Source: Acanthosoma haemorrhoidale (Eukaryota > Arthropoda > Insecta > Hemiptera > Acanthosomatidae). Taken from it: 64,000 bases of DNA. A model generated the notes under the pieces. It was not told the DNA's origin. It made no database searches and worked only from the letters and a program-made list of their open reading frames with translations. The stretch lies in contig OV884014.1 in the NCBI GenBank assembly GCA_930367205.1, positions 74,255,104 to 74,319,103 on the forward strand, written 5' to 3'. Both the position numbers and the translations under genes were made by a program. Position 1 is the first letter of the stretch. Each line of letters begins with the position of its first letter. Shown here one piece after another: positions 49,401 through 58,636 of this stretch.

Positions 49401-52400
49401 CTGGAGTCATTGGAATCACTCGAATACTGTAATGGAACAGTTCTTGATCTTCTTGGAACCACATCACTATCACTGTCCTCGACTTCTATATCAGAATCTT
49501 CTGAATGTATCGAATAATCCGATAGGTCAGCAATATACTCATTAATAATTTCACTCATATTATATGGGTAAAAAGGTACAGAATAATAAGACGTTATACT
49601 GTTCAACCGAAAGTGTAAGTGTACGAAAGATATTCTGCCTGCGGAATACACAGCTCAAGAGTATAACAAATGAATATTGACGTAACCATGACAACTGAAT
49701 GCAAATTAATGTGTAAGACACCCATCGGGCCCAAGTGATAGACTCAGTATCCCGCATTATCGCGTGTCCGGCCTTAAATGTGTTAATATAAAATGATCTT
49801 ACAAGAGCTCTGAGGGGGGGGGGAGTTGTTTTTATTATAATTTATTAATTATTTAGGTTGTTTTTTTTCTAATCTTCATTCTGTATACTTTTGAGTAATG
49901 TTATATATAAGACTAATCCCTTTACTAGCTGTACAGTTATAAATACAATAAAAGACATTTAATTTAATAATTAACAATCTTCTACTTCTGTATCCTGGAT
50001 TTTATAAAAGAACTATTTGTAGTAGATTTTTCGTAATGTGGTTTGAATAGATCCTGGTGGGTTATGTACAGTGTATTCTCTGTTCTTTAAAAACAATTAA
50101 AAATGCTTTCAATCCTGGATTCAAATTTACTCTATCTATCAATATAAATGACTATGAGAATCATCATTACAATTTATAGTAGATTTTTAATGAATATTTG
50201 TATACATTTATTAGCACAGTTAATAAACTTTGTAGGTGTCTACCCTGTCAACTCAGGTAGAAGCAACTAATGTCGTTGTTCGTAAACTAGAGGATAAAGA
50301 ACGGATATTACAGAATTCTTTAGCCACTGTGGAAAAAGAGCTGGCTGTGAGACAGCAAGCCTTAGAAATGCATAAAAGGAAAGCAATAGAGAGTGCCCAG
50401 TCTGCGGCCGACCTCAAACTTCATCTGGGTCAGTAAATGTCTTTAATATTATTTATTTATTGTCAATGAATATACTTATTAAGAGGTTTCCATTGATTGT
50501 TTTATTAAATATCATTGTAAAAATATGAACATCAAAGAAATATATCCAAGCTAAGCCAAGCATAATTTTCTTTTTAATGCTCAAAGGTTTCAGATTCCTA
50601 AATCATGAATGAATGTTATTTAAGATGTACTTAAATGTTTGTTATGACACTTGTAGAGAAGTACCACGCACAGATGAAGGAAGCACAGCAAGTCGTGGGA
50701 GAGAAGACAAGTGCTTTAGAAGCGGAGGCGTATAAAACAAAAAGACTCCAGGTAACTGCTTAGCTACAAAATATTGTTTTCTACACTCAAAAAGTGAAAA
50801 GATCTAAAAAAATGCTATATTTCTGGGTTTTTTTTTGTATTTGTTATTCTCCAATGGCCACCTTTAGAACTAGTTCTCCTTTAGGGTTTAAAGGAAGGTT
50901 GGAGTGATCCATTTTTTATTTGGTCACAGTTCAGGCAGACCATATTACCTGGGAGTTGGCCATGTACTGGTTTCAATCCTTTTCCTGACCCCCATGGCAC
51001 TGGGAAATTTTGTGGTGAATAAAATTACTTTCCTGGGTGATATTTGAACCCATTGATTCACTGTAAGATTCAGCCACTTCACCCTCCTACCATGAAACAG
51101 CCCATTATGTTTTATTTTGATATGCTCAGTTAAGTACTTGATTTGTTACAATTATTGTACCTTTCTTCATTACTATTATGGATGTCAGCACATACACAGT
51201 GACGAACAAAGACAAACCTTAAAGAAGTATTTGGTGAGTGATATATTGAAATGTTATTTACATTGTGAAATAACTGCGGTTTTAGTTTTTATTTTGTTAC
51301 TGTATTTACCATACAGTTTGGATCGTTAAGCCTTAGTTCTGATTATAGTTGCTTCCCGATTAAAAGTCCCCGTGGGTGAGGGGATAGTTTAAAGCTCAAT
51401 TATTTTGGTTTTTCTCAAATATTTTTCAAAATAGTGATTTTAGAAAATAAACTAATATAAAAAATTTACCTCTATATGCAAAAATATGCTGAGTACAAAA
51501 ATTTCCTCTAAAAATATTCCTATTCATTTTCTCTGTTGTATCTATGGTTTAGGAGATAGTGAGTGTTATAAATCTGGAATTCCACAAATTTTGTTGAAGC
51601 TGTTTATAATCATGAGACAAAAAACAAGAAAAAATTAATATTGAACAAAGCAAAAGATTTTTAGTAAATACGCCAATAATAAATAGTGAAGTGAAAAAAG
51701 TTAAATAAAAGATAATAATATGTTATACCTGATATTAAAAACCACAATTAATTTACCTTACTTTTACCCTCATAACCTCTTAGGGTTGTAAAGGTAATAT
51801 AATGAACACATGAACAACTAGGTTGCATGAATTATATCAAATCCTCAAAATAATGTCTACACATGGTGACACACTATAACATCTTCGTTACAAATAAATA
51901 CTGATATCAGGTTTCAATAATATTAATAATTAAACAAAGTTTATGGAACATTGATTTTATTTACAATTTTACTTTAATTTCTTTATTCTTATAAACACCT
52001 CAGGCTGGGTTCTGACATACCGAACACTTATACGTTAACCTTAATTCACTTTGATATCTTAATATTATTATAATAACATTAATAATCTTATAATCTAAAA
52101 CTACACTTGGAAAATATGAATTTAGCCATTAACTGTTTCTATCTACTGGGAAATGCAATTAGTTCTGGTACTCACAGTTGTCGTCTTGCATTATATAAAC
52201 TAAACGTGCCTATATTAACTCACGGAGAAAATAATTCTTTCATCCGTATTGTTGTTCTAATCCTCACTTCAACTCTTCAGCGATCTAAGACAGAGACAAC
52301 TCACTTCTCGTGTCTCAATCCCTGCCATGCCTTTTTGCTTAAGTTTACTCGTGATTGCTGTCGGTGTTACTCACTTGGATCCTATTGAAGACTGTTGTTT

Positions 52401-53994
52401 AGTTGCCTCGACCTCCTTCTTTTATATGTTTCGAAAGGCTATCTGGCCTTCCACATATGTCACAGGTTTTTTTTTTGCAGTACTTCTTTTGTGGCAGTGA
52501 CCCTAGCTTTCTACATCACAATCCTTCCACCACCTGTGTCACTAATCCTCACAGCACATAACAACTTTAATGTCTGATTCTATTTCATATAACTAAATAA
52601 ATTTACTAACTCTCATTTAATAAAACTAAATAAAATTAATGTTTTTTGACATTAAAACTAACATTATTACATAGAAACCACATCAGTAACTTCTATATAC
52701 ACATGAGCATGAATTAAGTATTTTGTTTACCCGCTGGTTATCATATCATCATCAAACGTAATCTTCTTCCTCCTCCCCAAAATCCATGTCCAATTCTTCA
52801 TCTTCGAGTAGTGGACCATTGGTACATGTTCTGTGGCAGTTGTTACAAACAGGTAAGGATGGAATCCCAGCTTTCCGTTATCCACAACTTCTACCGCACC
52901 CAGTAGAAAAATGACAAAAATGGATTTTAGGATTTTGTCAGAAGCAAGTATGTCCTTCATTGTAAGTGTACAATGTTTTATCATCTCCTCGGGCCCAACC
53001 CCCCACTGCTCTGGAGGTAAGTTGTTAGTAAGTCACTCTTGTACTTGTACATTTCTAGACCCAAACTTTCTCTGAATAAGAACAGGTGACTATTCTGATA
53101 CCCTACCCCTCTGTCTTGAACTTTTATGATCCACCCTCCAAGCTAATTTCATCTGAAGAAAAACTATCCCATGTCAGGGTTAATTTGGGGGAAAAATATA
53201 GTGAATGCGTAATTTTTAAGAACTTGGAAATACAAAAAACAGTTGGCTGCTTTCGTGAAGTTAGCAAAAAAATCTTGAATTGAACATGGTATTCCTCAAG
53301 ATGTCTAGAAGATATTAATTTTCCTTTTTTTTTTTTCTTTCTTTTTTTTCCATGAAAAAGAAACTTGAACAAAAAAATGTGAAAATTCCAGTTTCTTAAC
53401 ACTCACTCAACAGAAAAAATTAATAGGAACATTTTTCTAAAATCACTAGTTAGCGAGATATTTGAGAAAAACCAAAAAATTATCTTTAATTCAAGTAGCT
53501 CCCCACATTTTAGTAGTATGACTTTTAGTGTGTTATACAGGAAACTCCCCCCTAACAACTGTATCAAATTTCTGAACATCATTCTTTTTCCAATCGTCAT
53601 ATTTTGGCCCTCGTTACCTAGAATGTAAGTTTATTTGCTAAGTGACTAAGGATTATTATTATTAAAATTATATTATTATGGGATAAATTACATGCATACA
53701 TACTTTCTCCAGGAGGAAATAGCCCAGCTCCGACGTAAGACCGAGCGTATGAAGAAGATCGAGCTGGCCGGGACGCTGGACGAGGTGATGATGGAGGAAA
53801 TCAGGGAGTACAAGGAAACTTTGACATGCCCTTCGTGCAAGGTGAAGCGCAAGGACGCTGTTTTGTCCAAGTGCTTCCATGTCTTCTGCTATGACTGTTT
53901 GAAAACTCGCTACGAGACGAGGCAGAGGAAGTGTCCAAAGTGTAATGCAGCCTTTGGAGCCAACGACTACCACCGCCTCTATTTAGGCTCTTAG
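22405..53994 (+). CDS. Bre1: E3 ubiquitin-protein ligase Bre1 (RNF20/RNF40 type), 16 coding exons
   Basis: Bre1 monoubiquitinates histone H2B in the nucleus, a mark coupled to transcription and H3K4 methylation. Coding exons: 22405-22557, 26131-26317, 26818-27006, 31687-31808, 32173-32400, 33712-33837, 36036-36209, 37387-37644, 38179-38355, 39037-39215, 39697-39850, 45278-45391, 45569-45760, 50236-50428, 50657-50751, 53713-53994. Frame is kept throughout, giving 940 residues, close to family length. The N-terminus [10 protein letters not shown] and the QKKVQFEP block are followed by long coiled coils with family signatures such as [49 protein letters not shown] and [12 protein letters not shown]. 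An acidic and Lys-rich spacer lies in exons 9-10. A C3HC4 RING closes the protein (C886 to C924). The intron after exon 12 uses a GC donor, and the exon 13 acceptor has a second in-frame option. A 5' UTR exon lies upstream of 22386. The introns are large because of transposon insertions. Confidence 0.93.
23290..23890 (+). pseudogene. PIF/Harbinger-type transposase relic
   Basis: Plus-strand translation gives, in order and mostly in one frame, [14 protein letters not shown] with the first catalytic Asp, [30 protein letters not shown] where the second Asp of the usual HDSRIW is Asn, then [30 protein letters not shown] and a late [16 protein letters not shown]. This is the layout of Harbinger nuclease proteins. 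Several stops break it and the final Glu region is lost. It lies in Bre1 intron 1. Confidence 0.65.
24100..24360 (-). other. GC-richer unexplained block
   Basis: A block of about 240 bp with higher GC than its surroundings and an open minus-strand frame at 24122-24337, between the Harbinger and mariner relics in Bre1 intron 1. It has no stop in that frame over 71 codons, but I recognise no family. It may be a fragment of another transposon. Confidence 0.3.
24544..25500 (-). mobile_element. mariner element, internally deleted, dead transposase
   Basis: The ends are perfect inverted repeats of 23 bp beginning GGTCGAGTCATAAGTAACTT. The left side has the expected TA target; the right flank now reads TG. 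The transposase runs on the minus strand from about 25323. It keeps the N-terminal helix-turn-helix region ([44 protein letters not shown]) and reaches the first catalytic motif (VTGDK), where a frameshift occurs. More stops follow, and sequence after EKRPALV, including the HDNARPH block and the last catalytic Asp, is missing. At 957 bp it is well below the usual 1.3 kb. Confidence 0.9.
26405..26640 (+). repeat. tRNA-derived SINE candidate
   Basis: The head reads CCTAGTGGTTAGCATGCTG then GAGGTTCAAATTCC, matching A and B boxes of a tRNA promoter with normal spacing. A body of roughly 170 bp follows. It lies in Bre1 intron 2, and its ends are approximate. Confidence 0.55.
27040..27150. repeat. 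Dispersed repeat shared with 36235-36325
   Basis: About 90-110 bp here and just after Bre1 exon 7 are similar, sharing for example GAAGATCAAAATATAATAA and TTAAAGTAGAATTAT. Both copies begin close to a splice donor. The family is unknown. Confidence 0.6.
27160..27500. other. GC-richer unexplained block in Bre1 intron 3
   Basis: About 320 bp of clearly higher GC with many purine-rich words and no open frame of note. It resembles a non-coding repeat fragment; I could not identify it. Confidence 0.3.
27772..27956 (+). mobile_element. Short MITE with CCTGATA inverted ends, copy 1
   Basis: A 185 bp segment beginning CCTGATATTA and ending ATTATCAGG. A second, inverted copy lies at 51728-51911 in another Bre1 intron; the two match along their length. 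The left flank is TA, consistent with a Tc1/mariner-type MITE, but the right flank is TT. Confidence 0.65.
28255..28587 (+). pseudogene. Open frame of possible PIF/Harbinger N-terminal origin
   Basis: A 110-codon open frame in Bre1 intron 3. Its middle part (MDDELEDYF, then [12 protein letters not shown]) loosely resembles the region before the DDE core of Harbinger nucleases, and no core follows. It does not splice into Bre1, since exons 3 and 4 join in frame without it. I would treat it as a transposon fragment. Confidence 0.3.
28910..30240 (+). mobile_element. Tc1/mariner superfamily element of DD41D type (rosa-like), dead
   Basis: The transposase frame runs 29068-30123 in one frame with three in-frame stops (29248, 29368, 29578) and no frameshift. 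Visible motifs: an N-terminal helix-turn-helix ([27 protein letters not shown]), first Asp in IIFSDEAHF, second Asp in [11 protein letters not shown], and the third in [17 protein letters not shown]. Counting 41 residues between the second and third Asp gives DD41D, the spacing of the rosa family. The C-terminus is complete. Exact terminal repeats were not resolved, so the outer limits are approximate. Confidence 0.85.
29068..30123 (+). pseudogene. DD41D transposase with three nonsense codons
   Basis: This is the coding part of the element above: 352 codons including the three internal stops and the terminal one. All three catalytic aspartates are still present. Decay by point mutation alone suggests a fairly recent loss of function compared with the other relics in the window. 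Confidence 0.85.
30517..30590 (-). repeat. tRNA-like SINE head
   Basis: On the minus strand TGTTATATGGTTAACAAAAG is followed about 25 bases later by AGGTTCAAATCCC, which fit A and B boxes. It lies in Bre1 intron 3. The body, to the left, is undefined. Confidence 0.5.
30880..30974. mobile_element. 95 bp mariner MITE (two terminal repeats, almost no interior)
   Basis: Inverted terminal repeats of about 27 bp sharing GGTGGTCTGAAAAGTTTCCG enclose roughly 40 bp. TA lies on both sides. The same termini bound the 545 bp element at 35274-35818, so this is a minimal deletion product of that family. Confidence 0.9.
34582..35270 (-). mobile_element. Solo-LTR-like element, copy A
   Basis: A 689 bp non-coding repeat that is homologous to the elements at 47315-47924 and 48069-48786. 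Read on the minus strand all three begin TGTTGTGATA. A flanking ATAT at 34578-34581 is matched on the right by ATA at 35271-35273 plus the T at 35821, with a mariner element inserted between. A T-rich end, A-rich polyadenylation-like sequence and a 4 bp ATAT duplication fit a Ty3/gypsy solo LTR, though no internal retrovirus-like region is present to prove it. Confidence 0.65.
35274..35818 (+). mobile_element. Internally deleted mariner element, 545 bp
   Basis: Ends are inverted repeats sharing GGTGGTCTGAAAAGTTTCCG, and TA lies on both sides. The interior keeps a start and the transposase N-terminus ([18 protein letters not shown], a stop, then [20 protein letters not shown] and [18 protein letters not shown]), after which coding sequence breaks up and the catalytic domain is deleted. 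It sits inside the target duplication of LTR copy A. Confidence 0.9.
36235..36325. repeat. Dispersed repeat shared with 27040-27150
   Basis: This copy starts about 25 bp after the donor of Bre1 intron 7 and matches the repeat found just after the donor of intron 3. See the first copy for the shared words. Confidence 0.6.
40690..40766 (-). pseudogene. Tc1-like relic, left part of split copy
   Basis: This segment matches 43615-43680, the equivalent part of the nearby Tc1-like relic (ATTAGTTGAAAATCAAGCCA against ATTAGTTGACAATCAAACCA). It continues after the piggyBac insertion at 42466. Confidence 0.55.
40767..42461 (-). mobile_element. piggyBac-like element with TTAA target, internally deleted
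   Basis: TTAA flanks both sides (40763-40766 and 42462-42465) and the ends are inverted repeats starting CCCTTTCAGTG. Near 41780-41920 the minus strand reads [16 protein letters not shown] then [20 protein letters not shown] and a stop, which is the Cys-rich C-terminal domain of piggyBac transposases. The DDD core is not recognisable, so most of the gene is deleted or decayed. Length is 1695 bp against about 2.5 kb for active elements. Confidence 0.8.
42466..42720 (-). pseudogene. Tc1-like relic, right part of split copy
   Basis: It matches 43690-43870 closely, including the part that on the minus strand encodes FIDESTF in the better copy, the first-Asp motif of Tc1 transposases. The copy was split by the piggyBac element at 40767-42461. 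Confidence 0.5.
43340..43900 (-). pseudogene. Tc1-like transposase relic
   Basis: Minus-strand translation gives [12 protein letters not shown] (first catalytic Asp region) and later [19 protein letters not shown], matching the last block of Tc1 DD34E transposases except that the usual Glu after NPI is Ile. [17 protein letters not shown] sequence lies between, and frames shift several times. It lies in Bre1 intron 11. Confidence 0.6.
45392..45568 (+). other. GC-AG intron of Bre1 (intron 12)
   Basis: The exon end CATAAGCAG is followed by GCAAGG, and no GT donor nearby keeps the conserved join [21 protein letters not shown] is the usual consensus of the rare GC donor class. On the acceptor side both TTTTAG (exon from 45554) and TTGGCAG (exon from 45569) are in frame; the first would add GVCWQ. 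Conservation favours the second, while the first-AG rule favours the first. Confidence 0.75.
46412..46510. repeat. Three 33 bp imperfect tandem repeats
   Basis: Three units of exactly 33 bp each begin TATGAGA (46412, 46445, 46478) and share AGCATCG/AGCGCTG-like ends. They lie in a GC-richer block at about 46360-46570 that may be part of an unidentified element in Bre1 intron 13. Confidence 0.75.
47315..47924 (-). mobile_element. Solo-LTR-like element, copy C
   Basis: A 610 bp non-coding repeat of the same family as 34582-35270 and 48069-48786, flanked by GTAT at 47311-47314 and 47925-47928. It interrupts the piggyBac relic; coding similarity resumes on both sides. Confidence 0.75.
48069..48786 (-). 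mobile_element. Solo-LTR-like element, copy B
   Basis: A 718 bp non-coding repeat flanked by ATAT at 48065-48068 and 48787-48790. Removing it with one ATAT restores a continuous piggyBac reading (GYH then IYMDN), which proves both the boundaries and the 4 bp duplication. No open frame of its own. Confidence 0.8.
51034..51101 (-). repeat. tRNA-like SINE head
   Basis: On the minus strand GAAGTGGCTGAATCTTACAG is followed by ATGGGTTCAAATATC, resembling the A and B boxes of a class II (Ser/Leu-like) tRNA promoter. It lies in Bre1 intron 15; the body is undefined. Confidence 0.45.
51728..51911 (-). mobile_element. Short MITE with CCTGATA inverted ends, copy 2
   Basis: An inverted copy of the 185 bp element at 27772-27956, with many substitutions but matching over the whole length. 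It lies in Bre1 intron 15. Confidence 0.65.
51990..52600 (-). other. Promoter-like GC-richer block, possible LTR
   Basis: Minus-strand features are a TATA-like CATATAAAAGAAGGAGG followed by a GC-richer stretch, and an upstream segment beginning TGTTATGTGCTG. This layout resembles an LTR, but no target duplication of normal length or coding region supports it. It lies in Bre1 intron 15. Confidence 0.3.
53713..53994 (+). CDS. Bre1: Bre1 terminal exon: coiled coil end and C3HC4 RING
   Basis: This last exon carries the catalytic part of Bre1. After [17 protein letters not shown] and the conserved [12 protein letters not shown] linker, the RING follows the spacing C-x2-C-x11-C-x1-H-x2-C-x2-C-x11-C-x2-C (C886, C889, C901, H903, C906, C909, C921, C924), the C3HC4 class that recruits the E2 enzyme. 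The protein ends in HRLYLGS. All eight zinc ligands are present, so the ligase should be functional. Confidence 0.95.
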   Translation, partial: EEIAQLRRKTERMKKIELAGTLDEVMMEEIREYKETLTCPSCKVKRKDAVLSKCFHVFCYDCLKTRYETRQRKCPKCNAAFGANDYHRLYLGS

Positions 53995-56961
53995 CCCATT
54001 GGCTACTGTATAAACGTATCCCTAATATTAAATGTTATATAATAGGTATACCATTCATAGATTTTTTTAAATCCCTATATATATATGTATAAATAAAACA
54101 TTTTATTGATTATTGATGTATTTACGTGAAATTGGCAAATAGATGATAACTGTATTATTAAATAGTTAAGACCTACTAAATTTTAAATAAGTTACTATAG
54201 TAAATTAAGCATATCCAAAGAGTTGTAGCCTCCAAAAATTTTTGAAATGTATTAACTGAAATTAAGAACACTGGCTACTAAGACTAGATGGGTGGGCATG
54301 GCCTCTGGTGAGCTAAACTTTATATTACTATTTAAAACAGCAGTCCAAGAGTTTAGTTGATGGGAATGGCAGACAGTCTTCTATCTGAGTAATCTTAAAA
54401 GTTTAGACATAAAACTCTAAGCTCAAGTGTGACAAAACAGCTATTGTTTTATGTTTTTCCCCCTATATAGAGTAGTTTTATTGATCCTCTTTGCAGTCTT
54501 GCTTTGAGTGCAAAACTGTGATGACGATCAATCCCTTCAGTTGGAACTAGTTTTAGGACTGGTCCATTGCCTGTTCTCCACTCTCCCAGAACAGAACATT
54601 TGCCTCTTTTCTTTTATATTCTTGTATTGTGAGGACATCTTTTAGTAGAAATGGACTAATATTTTCAAATGCTTCGAAATGATGCAGACTTGATGGTTTT
54701 ATAGAGCCTACCAGATTTGTATTTGAAAGACACAACTTCTAAACTTTCACAGTGCCTTGTGTTGAGAGCAGCACCCTTTACTTTGTTTTATGATTTTTGC
54801 ACTTCAGGAACTCTTAAACCGTTTGCTTTTAATGTTTTTCTTATACAACCCTATCCTCTTTTCTCCCACAAGGAATTTAATTGAGGAGTGATTGAAAAAC
54901 CCAATTACATATATTTTTTATTTGGAAAGTTATATTTAAAGCATTTAGTTTATCCATTCTACGGTACTGACTAAGGTATTCATATGAGGAATATATAAAA
55001 AATTTTACCTCTTAAGTTTATTTTACAAAAAAAGTCTAGCACTTTCAGCAACATGCACCAAAGAGAAATAGTTATATACAAATGAAATTCTTAATTACAT
55101 GATGGATATATATATATATATTAGTAAGTGGTGGTTTGTAATAACACTATTTGCATTCTTGGTTGTTTGATATGAATGAAACTGTCTCAGTTGGAAGCCG
55201 TTTCTCTGACCTGATAGTATATATATATTATAGCATCGGTCAAAATTTAATAAATGACAAAATACTTGGAATAGTCTGCCAGGTTTCTTGATGATTTGTC
55301 AGGCATGACTTGAAAGAAGTTGAATAAATTATTTGGCTTTCAGAAGTATGTTTAGAAATTGTTTGTTTTAGTTCAGATAAAATTACTGATTACTCATTGA
55401 AGAAGGGACAGGAACAATCCAACTCGACTGGTTGAGTTGTTCCTGTCTCAGTCAATGAACTTTGTTTTGTTTATATATTTTTTTTCAAATACATACTTAG
55501 TATCTTTTAGATTATGATCTGAAGGAGTTCTGTAAAATAACTGATTTGCTTTTAGCTAAACCTTGATCTTAAAAGTGATAGTTGCTCATAAATTCCTGAA
55601 AGATAGTATTGGTATATATATATATATGTCCTCTTGAATATATAGATATTTCTTAATACTTTTTTGTTCATGGAGAGGATTAAATTTGTTTATGTAATCA
55701 TCATGTTTATGTACCCTTAAATTGAATTTCTTTGAACTTGACTTGCATTTTGCTATTATCATTGATAGGTTTGAGATTCCAAATAATAACTACACTTTTA
55801 TTGTTGCTAATATCATTGGATTTAATGTCTGTGTTTTTTTTCCTAGTTGAGTATGTCATAAGTATAAGTTTCAGACTTCTGATAAAGTCACTATGTTCTG
55901 GTGTAAACCTTCTAATTAACACCTTCAGGAAGAAAACGATTGAGTTAGCTATGTGTTCTGTAATATTTAATTTAATTATTAATATACTATTAACTTTAGA
56001 TGAGCTGCATGCTCATAATTAATCTATTTCAGGCTATTGCAGTGATAGGAAAGTGATAAATTTTGATTTTGACTCACAACTTTTCTTTTATCATTTAATG
56101 TGTTTGAAGTTTTGGAATAGAAAAAAAGAATATTTGATTTGTGAAGAGGTCACGTGAGCGCATGTTTCAATTTGCACCTTTCCAGTCATACACCGAAAAG
56201 AGTCTGTTGCATTTTGAACTTTAGACTGTGATATTTTTTACTTAATTAATTTGAATCTATTTGGCGATGCTGATAGTACAAATTTCGTGTGATTCTCTGC
56301 CAGCCATAGGAAAATGCTCTCAATCTTGTTTTTTTAAGCATCGTAGTCACAGAGAATAAATTCTGTTATGTTTGACATTCCCATCCACCACAAAGCAAAA
56401 ATTTATCTTATAAATTTTCAAACATTGTACATTATTATGCTTGTAGATTTATCATTAAATTAAATTTATTCTTATTTATTAAAATGTGAATAGAAAAGAG
56501 AAACTGTTGTCTTTACTGAATTGTATGGCAGTTCTTCTGTCCTGACTTAAAGAGCATTCATTACATTTTATGACTCATTTTCTCTTCCAGGAGGAAGTTT
56601 TTCCTACATATATGTATTTTTTTTCTGTATTTATTTATTTTTTATGTAATAATGTTTATAAATACTTTTATAAAAAGCTTGGAATAGTTTTGTAAAAAAA
56701 AAAATTGCTTAAATTGTAATTATGCAAGAAAAAAAACAACTGAAATAAACATACAATCTGTTTTTGTTTTTAACTTTATTTTTCTTATTTCTATTTTGAG
56801 TAACTACCACCTGCATAGAAACAGGTCTGTATGCTCAATTATTAGTGGCTTGGCTCCCACAGTTTTCCTATCCAATCGTGGATACCTGAAAACATTCTGA
56901 TTTTTCTCTTGTGCCCTTTGAAGTGGCTGTTATCAGAGGTAAACTTTGCATTCAATGCAGC
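53995..56961 (+). other. Bre1 3' UTR and downstream DNA
   Basis: AATAAA occurs 98 bp after the stop (54092-54097) and again at 56744-56749, just before a T-rich region. Either could end the Bre1 transcript; the long region between is AT-rich with no gene I can support. Confidence 0.45.
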
Positions 56962-57447
56962 TATTATAGAATCTTCAGCTTTACAATATCCTAGCTCGTT
57001 GTTTTTCCATCATGTAGTTATTTCTGCGGTCATGTTATTTGGTGATGTATGAGGCCTATACACTGGATGTGGTAGCAATTATTGAAAGTATTTGATTTAC
57101 TGACATGGCATAGTCTAAGTTTTTAAAACAAATGTTCGTTGGATGCTGTCCTCATATTTTATATAAAGTAAAAATTGTAATGAATGAATAAGGGCCCTCA
57201 AAAGGTTTTTTTTTTTAAGGGAATATTTTTAATTTTCCTAACTTCTGAGAAAGAAATACTTTAATTATTTGTGACATTCATATTACGGTTATAATATTTA
57301 TACTCCAAGATAAGGCAGATAAATTGATGTCAATAAGACAACTTGAGCCACTCAATGATTGAAAATCTTATCTTTGTCTGAAGTAGTGCGTTGTTAAATG
57401 ATTGCATCAAGTTGTCTAAATTTAGAAGATTGTTGCACTTAAATGAC

Positions 57448-58636
57448 TAATTGTTAATTGCAGCTAAGGCTGTTAATAACACTAAATTGTTGAGTATGTC
57501 AGCTGATACCATTGCTCTTTTCTTCATATCTATGTACAAAATTAATAAGGGGATAGAGGCGGTGTGAGCTTATGCTAACTTAAATAAATTTAGAGAGCAA
57601 ATTTTATTTTCCAATGACCCTTATAAATAAGTTTTGCATTCACACTCGGGCTAGAAAAGGTTATGGCTTGTTGGGTTTTCCCATCCAAAGTTGGATTACA
57701 CAAGGGCCTTAAATCTACAACATTAACAATTAAATGTATAACATTGGTCGTACAGGGAAATTCAGCTTGAAGAACCGACCCAGGTTCGAGTTCGGCCATT
57801 AAAGGTATTTTTTTAATGGTTAGTACTTATTAATAATTAATGTACTTCAATTTTTTTGAAAGAACTTTTTTTCGTAACTAAATCCACGCAATTATGAAAA
57901 CACTTGTTTTATTATCAGCGTTATATTCCCTGTTACAGGCTAACTTTTTCTGTGTGTACATATGCGGTCATATTAGCATTGAAAATAATGTTGGTCTTTT
58001 CTTTTTCATCTTCCTTCCGAAGGATTTTTGGATATATACCTTTCCTTGAAGGGAATTTCACTGCAGAAATATTTTGGATATTATCAAAACTGCCTTCTGA
58101 GTGTTATTGCTTCCAAGATGGTTAGATTCACTTAAATTATTTTATGAATGAAGTTGTTTATGGCTCTATTAACTTTAAAATTCCTCTCAGATTTTCTTGT
58201 GCAAAGATTTGCGTTTTATAATACTACTTTCGGTCTCAAATACTTTTTCTCCGGCCCCCAGCATACTAATTTTTCAGTAGAAAGTATTGGAACTGGACTT
58301 TTCAATGGCTTCAACATTCCCTCTTAGTTACAATTACACAATTCAAGCTTGACTTAAGAAACTGATTATTGTCAATAATATCAACCTTAATTTTTGTCTC
58401 TCAAGCATTTTATCTTAGATGAAGTTGTTTTCTACTTGACAAAAAGCAATTATTGGTCCTTTGGATTGCTCTCCTAAGATTAATTTGAGATGTTGTGATG
58501 TAACAGTGGTTACATTGCATTTTATAAATGTATACAATTAATGACTATTTTAACCATTGAGATTGATTTTCATTAACAAAGGGCGGTAAAAAGAGAATTT
58601 ATTATCTAAAGCAATTATTGCTGAGCTGAACTCAAA
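57448..58636. other. Segment absent from copy 2, no gene seen
   Basis: About 1.19 kb present only in the first copy. It includes a GC-richer block (57590-57800) with a 69-codon minus-strand open frame that I do not recognise. Junction structure suggests deletion from copy 2, not insertion into copy 1. Confidence 0.5.

Larger units (their letters stand above)
46990..49773 (-). mobile_element. piggyBac-like relic, split by two LTR-like insertions
   Basis: Minus-strand order from 49558: acidic N-terminus ([14 protein letters not shown]), then [60 protein letters not shown] with a catalytic Asp, [30 protein letters not shown], an insertion (48069-48786), [20 protein letters not shown], an insertion (47315-47924), then [20 protein letters not shown]. 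It then jumps to the Cys-rich end ([33 protein letters not shown]), so the segment with the last catalytic Asp is deleted. TTAA at 49774 fits the upstream end; the other end was not found. Confidence 0.85.

Noticed and set aside
51990..52600. An element with an 8 bp ATTAAAGT target duplication (hAT-like)
   Set aside because: The flanking match exists, but no inverted ends were found, and such a word is common in this AT-rich DNA.
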